A stretch of DNA of 12,508 bases from Actinomycetota bacterium (GTDB lineage Bacteria > Actinomycetota > Actinomycetes > Actinomycetales > Microbacteriaceae). The position numbers and the translations under genes are program-made. Every line of letters starts with the position of its first letter. Within the stretch, counting starts at the first letter, position 1. The notes beneath the pieces were generated by a model that did not search any database, had not been told where the DNA came from, and was given only the letters and a program-made list of their open reading frames with translations. The stretch lies in contig WLES01000010.1 of NCBI GenBank assembly GCA_009704155.1, positions 1 through 12,508 of the forward strand, written 5' to 3'. Shown one piece after another: positions 1 through 8,163 of this stretch.

Positions 1-192
1 AACAACGAGGTCACACCCCAATTCGATTGCTTGGTCTACCGTTTGCTCGGTCACATCAACGACGAAAAGCACTGTGGCAATGGCTGCGGTCGGCGAACCA
101 GACACGACCCCCACCGAATCCCACTCCTCGGCGCCAGAAACAGGCCACAACGCCTCGGCGTGTGCGACGACATCGCGAAGAGTGACGGTCAC
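1..192 (-). CDS. Nif3-like dinuclear metal-binding protein, N-terminal part (truncated by window edge)
   Basis: Only the first 64 codons are inside the window. Reading the minus strand from the GTG at 192 gives an N-terminus matching the Nif3/YbgI family (also called GTP cyclohydrolase 1 type 2 homologue). The family-type segment WDSVGVVSG is at about residues 24-32 and VLFVVDVT at about 41-48; the frame runs to the edge at DLVV, just before where the family's metal-binding HHP is expected. The family forms hexameric toroids with two metal ions per subunit; its cellular role is poorly defined. The GTG lies 2 bases after the stop of the preceding membrane-protein gene, and an AGGA (199-202, read on the minus strand) sits 6 bases upstream, so translation is probably coupled. 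An alternative start cannot be excluded. The family call rests on N-terminal similarity only. Confidence 0.8.
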   Translation of the reverse strand, partial: MTVTLRDVVAHAEALWPVSGAEEWDSVGVVSGSPTAAIATVLFVVDVTEQTVDQAIELGCDLVV

Positions 193-194
193 GG

Positions 195-2273
195 TTAGTC
201 CTGCGATGACGAATCGATGGCCCGAGGCGCGCGCTGGATCATCACGAGCAGGCTCACCAGCGCAGTCGCGACAGCAGCAAGAAGGGGAACAACCAGATCA
301 ACGTAAAGCAGCCCGTATCCGAGATCTGTCAACGGGCCGTTGATGAATCCAACCCATCCCCAGATGACGCCGGTGCCGGCAGAGAACCCGAGGGCCAATG
401 CCACCATCACGAGGACAACGACGGCGAGAATCACTCGGCGAGCACGCGTTGGCCGATACGTGGGGCGAAGCGAGCGTGCGAATGCGAGACCGAGAACGAT
501 AGCAAGCCCAATAGACGACAGTTGGACGCTCGGCGCGATCGACTCAACCCAATCTGGCATCACGACCACTGTGCCAGAATCATCAACTCCGACGAACAAC
601 ATTGCGACGACTGACCCAACCAAACCAACAGCGGAGAGTTTCCACCACACGGATGGTTCACTGCGGTCGTCGTTGACCGTGAACATCAGGGCTCCGCGCA
701 CGACCATTGTGACGGTCGTTACTAACGCGACCCCGCTGACGAGTGCTCCGAGAAGAACGGCGAGCGTCGCGGAGGACGACACCACATGAACGAGTGAGTT
801 GTTGGCGAAGAAGTAGTGTTCGGACTCCGGTGAAATCAAAGCGAGTGCGATTGTTGCCGCGGCTGCGAGGAACCCGATGCCGGCACCCACGCCTAGCCAG
901 ACTCCGTTTCGAATTCCCTCGTGTTCCCTGGTGAGCGAGTGAATTGACGCAAAACCGATGCCGCCAATCACGAACGCTAGGGCCGTCACCAATCCACCAC
1001 TAGACACAATCGACGTGATCTCGGGTATCTCCCATTTTTCTGATGCAGCGACGAGGAATCCGCTCATGCCCACGACCGACCCGGCAGCGATGACGGTGAA
1101 TCCAATCCCGGTCAACAGGAACGCACGCAGTGCACGCAATGGGAGCGTGCTTAGCGCAACGGCCAGCCCGAGGAGAACTGCCGTGGCGATGGGCGGCACA
1201 GGGCCCACGATGTCACCGAGTCGCGAAACGAAACCTGCAGTGACCTCGTTTTCCGCGACTCCCTGCATGAAGCCGGCGAGGCTTGTCATCAGTGCAGAAA
1301 GTCCACCGAGCGCTGCCACAACGAGCACAATTCGCCCAAAGGTTCGACCGGTCAGAGATTCGATGACGTCGCGGAAGGTTGACCCAGTGCGCGCCGTGAA
1401 CGACCGCGCACCGAATACAAACCCGATGGCGATGATGAGGCTTACTCCGGCGATACCAATGAATGAATTTGGCTCGAGTCCGGCGGAAAAAGACAGCACG
1501 AACGCCGTTAGTGACAGCGCAATAATGGCTGCGGCAGTGGTGAGATGGAGTCGCTTAACTGCAGCAGAGCTGTGACTCGCCGTCGTCGCGGGCACGTCAA
1601 GTGACCATTCCTGGGCGGTCGAACCTTCCGCATTGTCAGAGTCGACCAGGCTCTCAATGAATTCAAGTCCACCAGCTTCAGTCGCAGCGTCGACGACAGC
1701 TGCATCCGTCGTGTCGTCAATCGATACGTCGGTAATGCTCACGGCTTCCGTGACCTCAGGAACGGGCGGAGCCGGAGTTATTCGAACAGAAACGAGCTCT
1801 GGAGCAACGTCTGCAAACAGCGTCTTTGCCACGTCAAACATCGCGGCCGCTTCCGGCGTGCCGGCTTCGCGCGCCTCATCGAGAAAACGACTTGCCGCGT
1901 TGGCATCGGCTTCTCGAAGTGCAATCTGAGAATCGAGAAGGGCCATCTGTTCGCTGCTCGACAACCCGGCAGCAGGATCAAGAGCCCGAGAAAGCTCCTC
2001 TGGAGTGAGGGATTGGCGAGTTGGGATTCCTAGAGCGGGCGCTGCAGGCTCCTCAATCACAACGGGAACCTCTCCCGTGTCGACGTCGTCACTCGCTCGA
2101 CGTTGAAGGTCGGGAACGGAATCTTTCGACGAATACGCTTCAGGGATATCCCCCGACACGACAATGCGCGGGATGTCTATCGGTTCGCCCGAACTCTCCT
2201 CCGGCGGAGGTACATACGACGAACGGCGACTCCCCGAGGGAACTACGGCGTCATCATTATCGTCGATAGTCAT
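195..2273 (-). CDS. Large multi-pass membrane protein with long acidic disordered N-terminal region, function unknown
   Basis: The product has 692 residues. Residues 1-240 are hydrophilic and rich in Asp, Glu, Ser, Pro and Ala, with no signal peptide, and look largely disordered apart from an Ala/Glu-rich probably helical stretch at about 90-155. From about 245 to 680 there are roughly 12 hydrophobic segments, estimated by eye near 246-265, 271-289, 314-336, 361-380, 384-407, 427-446, 456-479, 497-522, 546-563, 582-600, 612-631 and 653-679. The pattern after the second segment (GAR, then TGSTF, then LTGRTFGR at about 288-314) faintly recalls NCS1/APC-type permeases, but I do not recognise the family with confidence. 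The ATG overlaps the EamA stop as ATGA, supporting this start and translational coupling. A Nif3-like gene follows 2 bases downstream. It could be a transporter or a sensor-like membrane protein; no substrate can be inferred. Confidence 0.8.
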   Translation of the reverse strand: MTIDDNDDAVVPSGSRRSSYVPPPEESSGEPIDIPRIVVSGDIPEAYSSKDSVPDLQRRASDDVDTGEVPVVIEEPAAPALGIPTRQSLTPEELSRALDPAAGLSSSEQMALLDSQIALREADANAASRFLDEAREAGTPEAAAMFDVAKTLFADVAPELVSVRITPAPPVPEVTEAVSITDVSIDDTTDAAVVDAATEAGGLEFIESLVDSDNAEGSTAQEWSLDVPATTASHSSAAVKRLHLTTAAAIIALSLTAFVLSFSAGLEPNSFIGIAGVSLIIAIGFVFGARSFTARTGSTFRDVIESLTGRTFGRIVLVVAALGGLSALMTSLAGFMQGVAENEVTAGFVSRLGDIVGPVPPIATAVLLGLAVALSTLPLRALRAFLLTGIGFTVIAAGSVVGMSGFLVAASEKWEIPEITSIVSSGGLVTALAFVIGGIGFASIHSLTREHEGIRNGVWLGVGAGIGFLAAAATIALALISPESEHYFFANNSLVHVVSSSATLAVLLGALVSGVALVTTVTMVVRGALMFTVNDDRSEPSVWWKLSAVGLVGSVVAMLFVGVDDSGTVVVMPDWVESIAPSVQLSSIGLAIVLGLAFARSLRPTYRPTRARRVILAVVVLVMVALALGFSAGTGVIWGWVGFINGPLTDLGYGLLYVDLVVPLLAAVATALVSLLVMIQRAPRAIDSSSQD

Positions 2274-3181
2274 ATGCCTAGATTACTGTCCATTGGCGTG
2301 TTCACGGCGGATTTGCGGGCCGGGCGCCGAACTGACGCGAGAGCAACAGCAGAGATGAGGAGTGCGATTCCAAGCCACCCGGCCTGCGAGAGCATTTCAC
2401 CCAAAATGAGGACAGCGAGCACAACGGAGAACACTGGCTCGAGAAGTGTCACAAGGGTCGCAGACGCGGCAGTGACCCTCGTGAGCGCGTATCCGAACAG
2501 CAAATACGCCAGCACCAGGGGTCCAGCAGCTAGGTAAGTCCCGCGCGCCACGTTGCCAACATCGGACACAAGGGGTGCCCCGGTTATTGCCAAAACGACG
2601 AGCAACGGTAGTGCCCCAGCCCCGAACACTGCACCCATCGAGCCTCGAAACGTCACGCCGGCGGCGATGAGTCGAGCGCCAGACACGCTGTACAGTGCGT
2701 ACGCTGCCCCGGCGAGGAGACCCAGTGCGATTCCCAACACAGAGTTCGATCCGCCTGAATTTCGGTCAAGTGCGACCAGCACGAGTCCGACGATTGCGAC
2801 ACCGAGGGCAACGCCCCAGACCAGTGTCGGTCGTTTGCGCGTCGCGAAACCTTCAATAACTCCGGCAAACAGTGGCCCAGAACCCAGTGCAATGGAGTTG
2901 CCGACGGCCACACCAACCAGGTCCATTCCTGAGTAGAACGCGAGCGGATAGACAAAAACTCCTAGGCCGCCCAGGGCGACCCACCGAATTGCTCCAGGGA
3001 CTGCGAACACCATACGAACCGAACGCCACGTGATGGCGAGCAACACAACTCCACCGACGCCCATCGTAAAAGCCCCGACCGCTAACGGCGACACGTCGTC
3101 CGTCATGAACGTCGCGACGACTCCGGTCGTTCCCCACAGCGCACACGCCGTAACGAGTGCCAAGAGTGCTGACGCGGGCAC
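2270..3181 (-). CDS. EamA/DMT-superfamily transporter (10 TM)
   Basis: This is a hydrophobic protein of the drug/metabolite transporter superfamily with two EamA repeats. The N-terminal repeat opens with ALWGTTGVVATF, the characteristic first helix, followed by VSPLAVGAF. The second repeat begins around LGIALGLLAGAAYALYSVSGA and ends with the family-like LVTLLEPVFSVVLAVLILGE segment. About ten membrane helices are expected, with both ends cytoplasmic. The open frame extends upstream to 3292, but that part lies inside mtlD and its sequence is polar and unlike the family. I therefore start at the GTG at 3181, giving 303 residues, the usual length. An AGGT lies about 8 bases upstream and the mtlD stop is 7 bases away. 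The protein ends in an ATGA overlap with the next gene. DMT members export or import amino acids, nucleotides and other metabolites; the substrate here is unknown, and a link to mannitol is not evident. Confidence 0.87.
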   Translation of the reverse strand: MPASALLALVTACALWGTTGVVATFMTDDVSPLAVGAFTMGVGGVVLLAITWRSVRMVFAVPGAIRWVALGGLGVFVYPLAFYSGMDLVGVAVGNSIALGSGPLFAGVIEGFATRKRPTLVWGVALGVAIVGLVLVALDRNSGGSNSVLGIALGLLAGAAYALYSVSGARLIAAGVTFRGSMGAVFGAGALPLLVVLAITGAPLVSDVGNVARGTYLAAGPLVLAYLLFGYALTRVTAASATLVTLLEPVFSVVLAVLILGEMLSQAGWLGIALLISAVALASVRRPARKSAVNTPMDSNLGI

Positions 3182-3188
3182 CGCCGAC

Positions 3189-4316
3189 CTACAGTGTTCG
3201 ACTAATGGCCGAGACCAAACTAGGGAAGAGCGGGTGTTGCGGAGTAATGCCGCAGACTCGTTCACACAGGTCTTCGGCGTTGAGCTGTGCAACGAGAGCT
3301 TTCAGTTCAACAGATTCCGCGTCGTCCGCCACATCGAACTGAAACGCTGCTGAAATCACCTCAAGCAAAGCTGTTGGGGTGATCCCTCGCTCAGCGAGAG
3401 CGGCTGCTGGTTCAATAAGTCGCTCGTGTCGTGACAGTTTCCTCATTGGCTGTCTGCCCACTCGATCCGTCAAGTCAACGAGTTCAGGGTTAAGGAATCG
3501 GCTGACAGTCTTCGCCGCATATTCTCGTTGCGCGTCAGGGTCAATCCCGTGACGAGCGACCAACATGTCGGCTGTCTCGTCAAGCACCCGGAGAACGGTT
3601 TCTCGAACTTCTGGGAGTGCAAGTGCTTCCGCGATCGTGGAGGCACCCCGCAGCCTGCCCAGGTAGGCGATGGACGCGTGACCTGTGTTGACAGTGAACA
3701 GCTTCCGTTCAATGAAAGGCGCCAAGTCGTCTACGAAATGTGCTCCGGGAATTACCGGAGGCTTGCCTCCGAACGGCGCGCCCTCGACCACCCATTCGCA
3801 GAAGCTTTCAACGACAACATCGAGACCGAGGCCTTCTGCTTGTACGGGAACAATTCTGTCAACTGCGGTGTTGGCGAAAACCGCCCGCGAAAAGTCGGAA
3901 GCATCAGCGAGTTCGGCAATCGCTTCCTTCAATACATCGGTGGCCCCCAGCGCATTCTCACACGCCATAATCGCGAGAGGAGAGCCAGGCGGTCGCGCCT
4001 TCAACGCTTGAGCAATAAGCGGCGCGATGAAAGGCAATACCCTCGGGCCAACGGCCGTCGTCACAATGTCAGCCGCAGAAATTGCCGAAACGACCTGGTC
4101 TGGGTCGACCGCCGAATTGAGTCCAGAGAAACCCGTCACCGTGTGTGTCTGAGCGCCATCGCCCGTTTCAATCACGCGGTAGGACGGTGTGGAGTTGATT
4201 TCATTGATGAGTTCGGCGTCCACGTCAACAAACGTCACGTGGTGACCGGCTTCGTGGAGCAACAGACCAATAAAACCGCGCCCAATATTGCCAGCGCCGA
4301 AGTGAACAGCGGTCAT
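3189..4316 (-). CDS. mtlD: Mannitol-1-phosphate 5-dehydrogenase
   Basis: MtlD oxidises mannitol-1-phosphate to fructose-6-phosphate with NAD+ in the cytoplasm, the step after PTS uptake. The 375 residues match the family's normal length. The N-terminal dinucleotide-binding loop GAGNIGRGFIG is at residues 7-17, with an acidic DVD at 31-33 at the end of the second strand, where NAD specificity is set. The segment CENALGA is at 119-125 and NTAVDRIVP at 149-157. The polyol-dehydrogenase catalytic region ERKLFTVNTGHASIAYLG is at 203-220, with K205, N210 and H213 as the conserved residues. The ATG overlaps the EIIA stop as ATGA, and no strong Shine-Dalgarno is visible, so coupling to EIIA is likely. 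A 305-codon plus-strand open frame lies antisense within this gene and is a shadow. The family assignment is very secure. Confidence 0.97.
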   Translation of the reverse strand: MTAVHFGAGNIGRGFIGLLLHEAGHHVTFVDVDAELINEINSTPSYRVIETGDGAQTHTVTGFSGLNSAVDPDQVVSAISAADIVTTAVGPRVLPFIAPLIAQALKARPPGSPLAIMACENALGATDVLKEAIAELADASDFSRAVFANTAVDRIVPVQAEGLGLDVVVESFCEWVVEGAPFGGKPPVIPGAHFVDDLAPFIERKLFTVNTGHASIAYLGRLRGASTIAEALALPEVRETVLRVLDETADMLVARHGIDPDAQREYAAKTVSRFLNPELVDLTDRVGRQPMRKLSRHERLIEPAAALAERGITPTALLEVISAAFQFDVADDAESVELKALVAQLNAEDLCERVCGITPQHPLFPSLVSAISRTL

Positions 4317-4747
4317 TCGGAGGGCTTGCCGAGAATGCTCGCAACTTCAGAGACGGAGTGCGCCTCGAGGAGCGCGTCAACCGAGGTCATGTCCGAGAAA
4401 ACCATGGCAATCTTGCCGAGAACTTCGAGATGCGAATCGCCCTGACCGGCGATTCCGATAACGAACCGGACCGGATTTCCATCCCAGTCAAGAGGACTGT
4501 CGTATCGCACGACAGCAATCGCGGAATGGCGGATGTGATCCTTTGAATCATTCGTGCCGTGGGGAATGGCCAACAGGTTCCCCATGTAAGTGGAGACCGA
4601 GGATTCACGCGCGAACATGGCGTCGACGTATTCTGTGGTCACTGCACCGACGGAAACCAACATGGCTCCCACCTCGGCAATTGCTTCTTCTTTCGTTGAA
4701 GCAGACCCACTCAATCGAATAGCGTCATTCGTCAAAATTCTGTTCAC
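4313..4747 (-). CDS. mtlF: PTS mannitol-specific EIIA component
   Basis: This cytoplasmic EIIA of the fructose/mannitol family accepts phosphate from HPr and passes it to EIIB-Mtl. The phosphorylated histidine is H63 in LLAIPHGT (58-65), the family signature, and the supporting histidine is H106 in SHLEVLGKIA. The 144 residues are the normal length for a single-domain MtlF. The start is a GTG at 4747, preceded by a GAGGA (4754-4758 on the minus strand) at 6 bases' spacing, which decides the start. It lies 24 bases downstream of the EIIB gene and overlaps mtlD by 4 bases. In E. coli this domain is fused to EIIC and EIIB in MtlA; here all three are separate polypeptides, as in several Gram-positive systems that have a separate MtlF. 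Confidence 0.95.
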   Translation of the reverse strand: MNRILTNDAIRLSGSASTKEEAIAEVGAMLVSVGAVTTEYVDAMFARESSVSTYMGNLLAIPHGTNDSKDHIRHSAIAVVRYDSPLDWDGNPVRFVIGIAGQGDSHLEVLGKIAMVFSDMTSVDALLEAHSVSEVASILGKPSE

Positions 4748-4771
4748 GGTGAATCCTCGGTCGTCGCTAAC

Positions 4772-5071
4772 CTACGACCGTTGAGCCAACAGGGCCTCAA
4801 CGACCTCGTCGTACTTCGGAGTAGCCATGAAGTTCTCGACGGAGACGTGAACCGCATCGGGCGCCATGTGGCGCGCCCGATCGCTCAAACCAACGTGAGA
4901 AATCACGAACTCCGCGTCGGATGCCAAATCAGCTACAGCCTTGTTGACAACCTGAACGTCCGCGATACCGGCGGCCTTGAGTTTGTTGCGAAGGAGTGTT
5001 GCGCCCATCGCACTAGAACCCATGCCCGCGTCGCACGCGAAAATGACGAGAGTTGTGAGGTCAGCGGACAT
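4772..5071 (-). CDS. PTS mannitol-specific EIIB component
   Basis: A small 99-residue protein matching the EIIB domain of the mannitol permease. The phosphocysteine loop FACDAGMGSSAMGATLLR occupies residues 11-28, with C13 as the residue that takes phosphate from EIIA and hands it to mannitol bound by EIIC. The rest has the family's alternating strand and helix pattern, including NKAVADL and the ISHVGLSDRA segment. The ATG lies 3 bases after the EIIC stop, with AAGGGAAAG just upstream as a likely ribosome-binding site. It is a stand-alone version of what is the middle domain of E. coli MtlA, so it must dock on the EIIC encoded immediately before it. Confidence 0.95.
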   Translation of the reverse strand: MSADLTTLVIFACDAGMGSSAMGATLLRNKLKAAGIADVQVVNKAVADLASDAEFVISHVGLSDRARHMAPDAVHVSVENFMATPKYDEVVEALLAQRS

Positions 5072-5074
5072 GAA

Positions 5075-6196
5075 CTACTTTCCCTTGTTCGCTGAAGACT
5101 GAGCCTTAGCCGAAGCCAAGTCCGAGCCCTCTGCCTCAAGGTCTGCCTTACGGGTTGCACGGACAATCACACCTGCGATGAGGAATGAAACCGTGGCCGA
5201 GAGAACGACCGAGAGGATAACGCCGAGGAAGGAGTCACCAGGTGTCTGAACCAGAACCGCAAAGATCGAACCGGGCGACGCAGGTGCGCGCAATCCGGAG
5301 CCAAAGATGAGGTTGGTTGCAACACCGGTAGCGCCACCGGCGATAGCGGCGATGATGATCGCGGGCTTCATGAGGACGTACGGGAAGTAGACCTCGTGAA
5401 TTCCACCAAGGAAGTGGATGATGATTGCACCAGGGGCAGATGCCTTCGAGATTCCAACACCGAATACGGCGAAGGCGAGAAGGATTCCGAGACCGGGGCC
5501 AGGGTTGGCCTCAACGAGGAACAAGAGCGACTTGCCGGATTCGGCAGCTGCGGTGGTTCCAAGCGGAGTGAGAACACCGTGGTTGATGGCGTTGTTGAGG
5601 AAGAGGACCTTTGCAGGCTCAACCAAGATGCTCACGATCGGGAGAAGTCCCGTGTCGATGAGCCACTGAACACCAGCACCGAGTGCGTCTGAGAACGTCT
5701 GCACGACTGGAGCGATTCCGAGGAACGCGCCGAGTGCGAGAAGTCCACCGACGATACCTGCCGAGAAGTTGTCGACGAGCATTTCGAAGCCAGCCTTGAT
5801 CTTGCCAGCCCAGATTGCGTCAACCTTCTTGATGAGCCATCCACCAAGAGGACCGACGATCATTGCACCCATGAACATTGGGATGTCGGTACCGACGATG
5901 ACACCCATTGCTCCGACGACACCAACGACACCACCGCGGGCGCCGTAAACCAAACGACCTCCGGTGTTAGCGATGAGAAGTGGGAGCATGTACACGATCA
6001 TGGGGCCGACGAGAGCGAGGAAGTTGAGGCCTCCCTCTTCTGCCGGTGCACCAAGAGCCGGTGTCCAACCCGTTGGGATGAAGAAGGCCGTGATGAGGCC
6101 CCAGGCGATAAACGCCGCGATGTTGGGCATAACCATGCCCGACAGGAACGATCCAAACTTCTGGACCGAAACCCGTAGCGATGACGAAGTCGTCAT
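5075..6196 (-). CDS. mtlA: PTS mannitol-specific EIIC membrane component
   Basis: This is the membrane channel of the mannitol PTS, which binds mannitol and presents it to EIIB for phosphorylation. It has 373 residues and many hydrophobic segments. Family signatures are clear: GGRLVYGARGG at 79-89, IPMFMGAMIVGPLGGW at 105-120, GFEMLVDNFSAGIVG at 136-150 (the glutamate region involved in sugar binding), LFLNNAINHGVLTPLG at 198-213 and GGIHEVYFPYVLMKP at 264-278. The C-terminal 30 residues are a charged, Ala/Lys-rich tail where E. coli MtlA would continue into EIIB; here the protein stops and EIIB starts 3 bases later. The ATG has a strong AAGGAG at 7 bases' spacing. A 36-base gap from ptsI is the largest in the operon, so a reset of translation, or a minor internal promoter, is possible here. 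Confidence 0.95.
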   Translation of the reverse strand: MTTSSSLRVSVQKFGSFLSGMVMPNIAAFIAWGLITAFFIPTGWTPALGAPAEEGGLNFLALVGPMIVYMLPLLIANTGGRLVYGARGGVVGVVGAMGVIVGTDIPMFMGAMIVGPLGGWLIKKVDAIWAGKIKAGFEMLVDNFSAGIVGGLLALGAFLGIAPVVQTFSDALGAGVQWLIDTGLLPIVSILVEPAKVLFLNNAINHGVLTPLGTTAAAESGKSLLFLVEANPGPGLGILLAFAVFGVGISKASAPGAIIIHFLGGIHEVYFPYVLMKPAIIIAAIAGGATGVATNLIFGSGLRAPASPGSIFAVLVQTPGDSFLGVILSVVLSATVSFLIAGVIVRATRKADLEAEGSDLASAKAQSSANKGK

Positions 6197-6203
6197 TGAC
6201 TCG

Positions 6204-6209
6204 CTCCTT
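6204..6209 (-). promoter_or_regulatory. Ribosome-binding site of mannitol EIIC gene
   Basis: AAGGAG on the minus strand, 7 bases before the EIIC ATG at 6196. It is one of the two strongest Shine-Dalgarno sequences in the operon, and lies in the only sizeable gap (6197-6232), between ptsI and the mannitol permease genes. This fits independent, high translation of the permease. Confidence 0.75.
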
Positions 6210-6232
6210 TTCTATGTTGTTTGTTGTGGGTA

Positions 6233-7900
6233 TTACCTTTTCAATGCACTAGACACGCCACGCTTTGCGTCTACTGCATTACTTGCCGAGACAGCTATTT
6301 CGGCAAGTTTCCGCGCTTCACTGAGTGTGTGGCGCGAAAGTTCTTCTCTCACATCGGCGAGAGCTATGGGGGACATCGATAGTGAGGTTGCACCGAGTCC
6401 GACGAGGACAACGGCGAGCAGCGGGTCAGCCGCGGCTTCACCGCACACGCCGACCGGTTTCCCTGCAGCGGCACCCGCACGTCCGACTTCGTGTATCAGG
6501 CGAAGCACCGCCGGGTTCCACGGGTCTTGAAGTGCGGCGACGGTTCCGAGGAGCCGATCGGCCGCGACGGTGTACTGAGTGAGGTCGTTGGTGCCGACCG
6601 AGACGAAATCCGCTTCGGCGATAATGTGCTGGGCGAGTAGTGCACTCGAGGGAGTTTCGACCATCACACCGGCGTTGGTCAATCCGATTTCGTGACACAT
6701 GGACACAAACTTGATGGTTTCATCGACGGTGGAAATCATCGGTGCCATCACCCACACGTCAGCGTGAGTTGAGAGCGATGCTCGATGAATCGCGGTGAGT
6801 TGATCGCGGAGAATCTCTTCGTGAGCAAACAGTGCCCTAATTCCCCGCAACCCGAGTGCCGGGTTCTCTTCACGGTCGTCGGTGAGGAAAGGTAGTGGCT
6901 TGTCCGCACCAGCATCGAGCACTCGAACGACAACTTTCTGCCCAGCGAATTGCTCAAAAACTGACTCGTACTGAGCCTGCTGAGCTTCAACTGACGGAGC
7001 TGACTCAGCGTCGAGGAAGAGGAATTCGGTTCTGAAGAGTCCGACACCCTCCGCGCTGGCCTCTGACGCTGCTCCAGCGGAATCCGGTGACCCAACATTG
7101 GCAAGGAGCGCAACAGCGTGACCGTCTGACAGTCGACCAGGGCCTGTCGACTGTGCACGGGAAAGGCGACGCTCGGAGTCTTCACGCAGCGCGTTCTTTA
7201 TTCTCTCCGCAGACGGGTGAACGACAATCTCACCGTCGGCGGCGTCAACCAAAATCACATCACCATCGACAAGACCTGCAGCTTCTTTGGCTCCAACAAT
7301 CGCTGGAAGACCTTTTTCACGGGCAAGAATGGCGGTGTGCGAGGTCGGTCCTCCTTCCGTCGTGACGAGCGCCTGAACAATGTCGTAATCCAGAAGTGCC
7401 GTGTCAGCGGGGGCGAGGTCGCGAGCGACAAGAACGTAAGGCGTAGCCGACTCTGGAACACCAGGGGCCGCGACCCCGAGGATTCGCGCGATGACACGAT
7501 TTGCCACGTCGGAAAGGTCTCCAGCGCGTTCCGCCATGTAACCGCCGGCCGCTTCCATGATTGATGCAAAAGCGGCAAAGGCATCAAAAACTGCCCGCTC
7601 GGCGGTTGCACCCTTTCCGATCCTTGCTGTGACGTCGGCGAGCAGCATTGGGTCGTCGGCCATGAGCGCTAATGCATCGAGGACTTCTTGTGCGAGCCCA
7701 CCCGCACGAACGCCTCGATCGCGGAGATCCGCGGACGTTTCGGTCAGCGCCTCCTTAGCTCGAAGTAGTTCAGCATCAGGAGTCAATGATGACAGTGCGG
7801 GCGGAGGTTCGGGGAGAGGATCCGGCATCCGACGAACGTCACCAACGACTAGGCCTCGACCGACGCCGATTCCCGAGAGTTCTCGCTCCATCATCGTCAT
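6233..7900 (-). CDS. ptsI: PTS Enzyme I (phosphoenolpyruvate-protein phosphotransferase)
   Basis: Enzyme I takes phosphate from PEP on a histidine and transfers it to HPr. The 555 residues are close to the usual length. The N-terminal domain carries the phosphohistidine loop TEGGPTSHTAILAREKGLPA at 181-200, with H188 as the active residue. The C-terminal PEP-binding TIM barrel shows GVGLFRTEFLFL (285-296), RVLDAGADKPLPF (326-338), NPALGLRGIR (346-355), GVMVETPSSAL (411-421), SVGTNDLTQYTVAADR (434-449) and KPVGVCGEAAADPLL (481-495), with C486 as the catalytic acid. All expected active-site segments are intact. The ATG overlaps the HPr stop as ATGA; further in-frame ATGs follow at codons 3 and 4 (MTMM), so the exact start could shift slightly. 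EI is a general PTS protein; its placement between HPr and a mannitol permease is noteworthy. Confidence 0.97.
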   Translation of the reverse strand: MTMMERELSGIGVGRGLVVGDVRRMPDPLPEPPPALSSLTPDAELLRAKEALTETSADLRDRGVRAGGLAQEVLDALALMADDPMLLADVTARIGKGATAERAVFDAFAAFASIMEAAGGYMAERAGDLSDVANRVIARILGVAAPGVPESATPYVLVARDLAPADTALLDYDIVQALVTTEGGPTSHTAILAREKGLPAIVGAKEAAGLVDGDVILVDAADGEIVVHPSAERIKNALREDSERRLSRAQSTGPGRLSDGHAVALLANVGSPDSAGAASEASAEGVGLFRTEFLFLDAESAPSVEAQQAQYESVFEQFAGQKVVVRVLDAGADKPLPFLTDDREENPALGLRGIRALFAHEEILRDQLTAIHRASLSTHADVWVMAPMISTVDETIKFVSMCHEIGLTNAGVMVETPSSALLAQHIIAEADFVSVGTNDLTQYTVAADRLLGTVAALQDPWNPAVLRLIHEVGRAGAAAGKPVGVCGEAAADPLLAVVLVGLGATSLSMSPIALADVREELSRHTLSEARKLAEIAVSASNAVDAKRGVSSALKR

Positions 7901-8163
7901 TGGGCGTCGTGATCCGTTTCAAGGAACGATACGAGCCGCTCCAACACGTCGTCTGCGTGTGCACCTTCGGCAGTGACCGTCACGGTGTCACCCTGGTTGA
8001 TGGCGAGTGAAATTACGCCGAGAATCGAACCGGCCGGCGCTTCTCTTCCGTCCTTCTCGATCGTCACTGTTAGTCCCGAGTCATTGACTGCTTGCACGAA
8101 CAGCGCAGCTGGCCGAGCGTGCAGCCCGTGAGCAGATGCAATTGTTGCGGTGCGTGACGTCAA
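7897..8163 (-). CDS. ptsH: PTS phosphocarrier protein HPr
   Basis: HPr is the small cytoplasmic carrier between Enzyme I and the EIIA proteins. The 88 residues have the family's length. The phosphorylated histidine is H15 in SAHGLHARPAALF (10-22). The regulatory-serine region is PAGSILGVISLA, with S47 at the position that HPr kinase modifies in Firmicutes; actinobacteria generally lack that kinase, so the serine may not be used here. The start is a TTG at 8163 that overlaps the upstream stop as TTGA, with AAGGA 8 bases upstream. It is the only sensible start, because the next candidates would delete the first beta strand. A TTG start may help keep HPr translation tied to the preceding EIIB gene. 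Confidence 0.95.
   Translation of the reverse strand: MTSRTATIASAHGLHARPAALFVQAVNDSGLTVTIEKDGREAPAGSILGVISLAINQGDTVTVTAEGAHADDVLERLVSFLETDHDAQ

Noticed and set aside
958..1575. 205-codon plus-strand open frame
   Set aside because: It is antisense to the large membrane protein; the Thr/Ala/Pro/Arg-rich composition is the usual shadow of a hydrophobic gene.
3182..3292. Longer N-terminus for the EamA transporter (start at 3292)
   Set aside because: The extra 37 residues overlap mtlD, are polar and do not resemble the family; the GTG at 3181 has an AGGT upstream and gives a normal-length protein.
3528..4445. 305-codon plus-strand open frame
   Set aside because: It is antisense to mtlD and the end of mtlF, both with unmistakable family motifs; its translation is Arg/Asn-rich with no recognisable domain and no clear ribosome-binding site.
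6197..6232. Possible internal promoter or terminator between ptsI and the EIIC gene
   Set aside because: The 36-base gap shows a strong ribosome-binding site but no inverted repeat with a T-run and no paired -35/-10 boxes.
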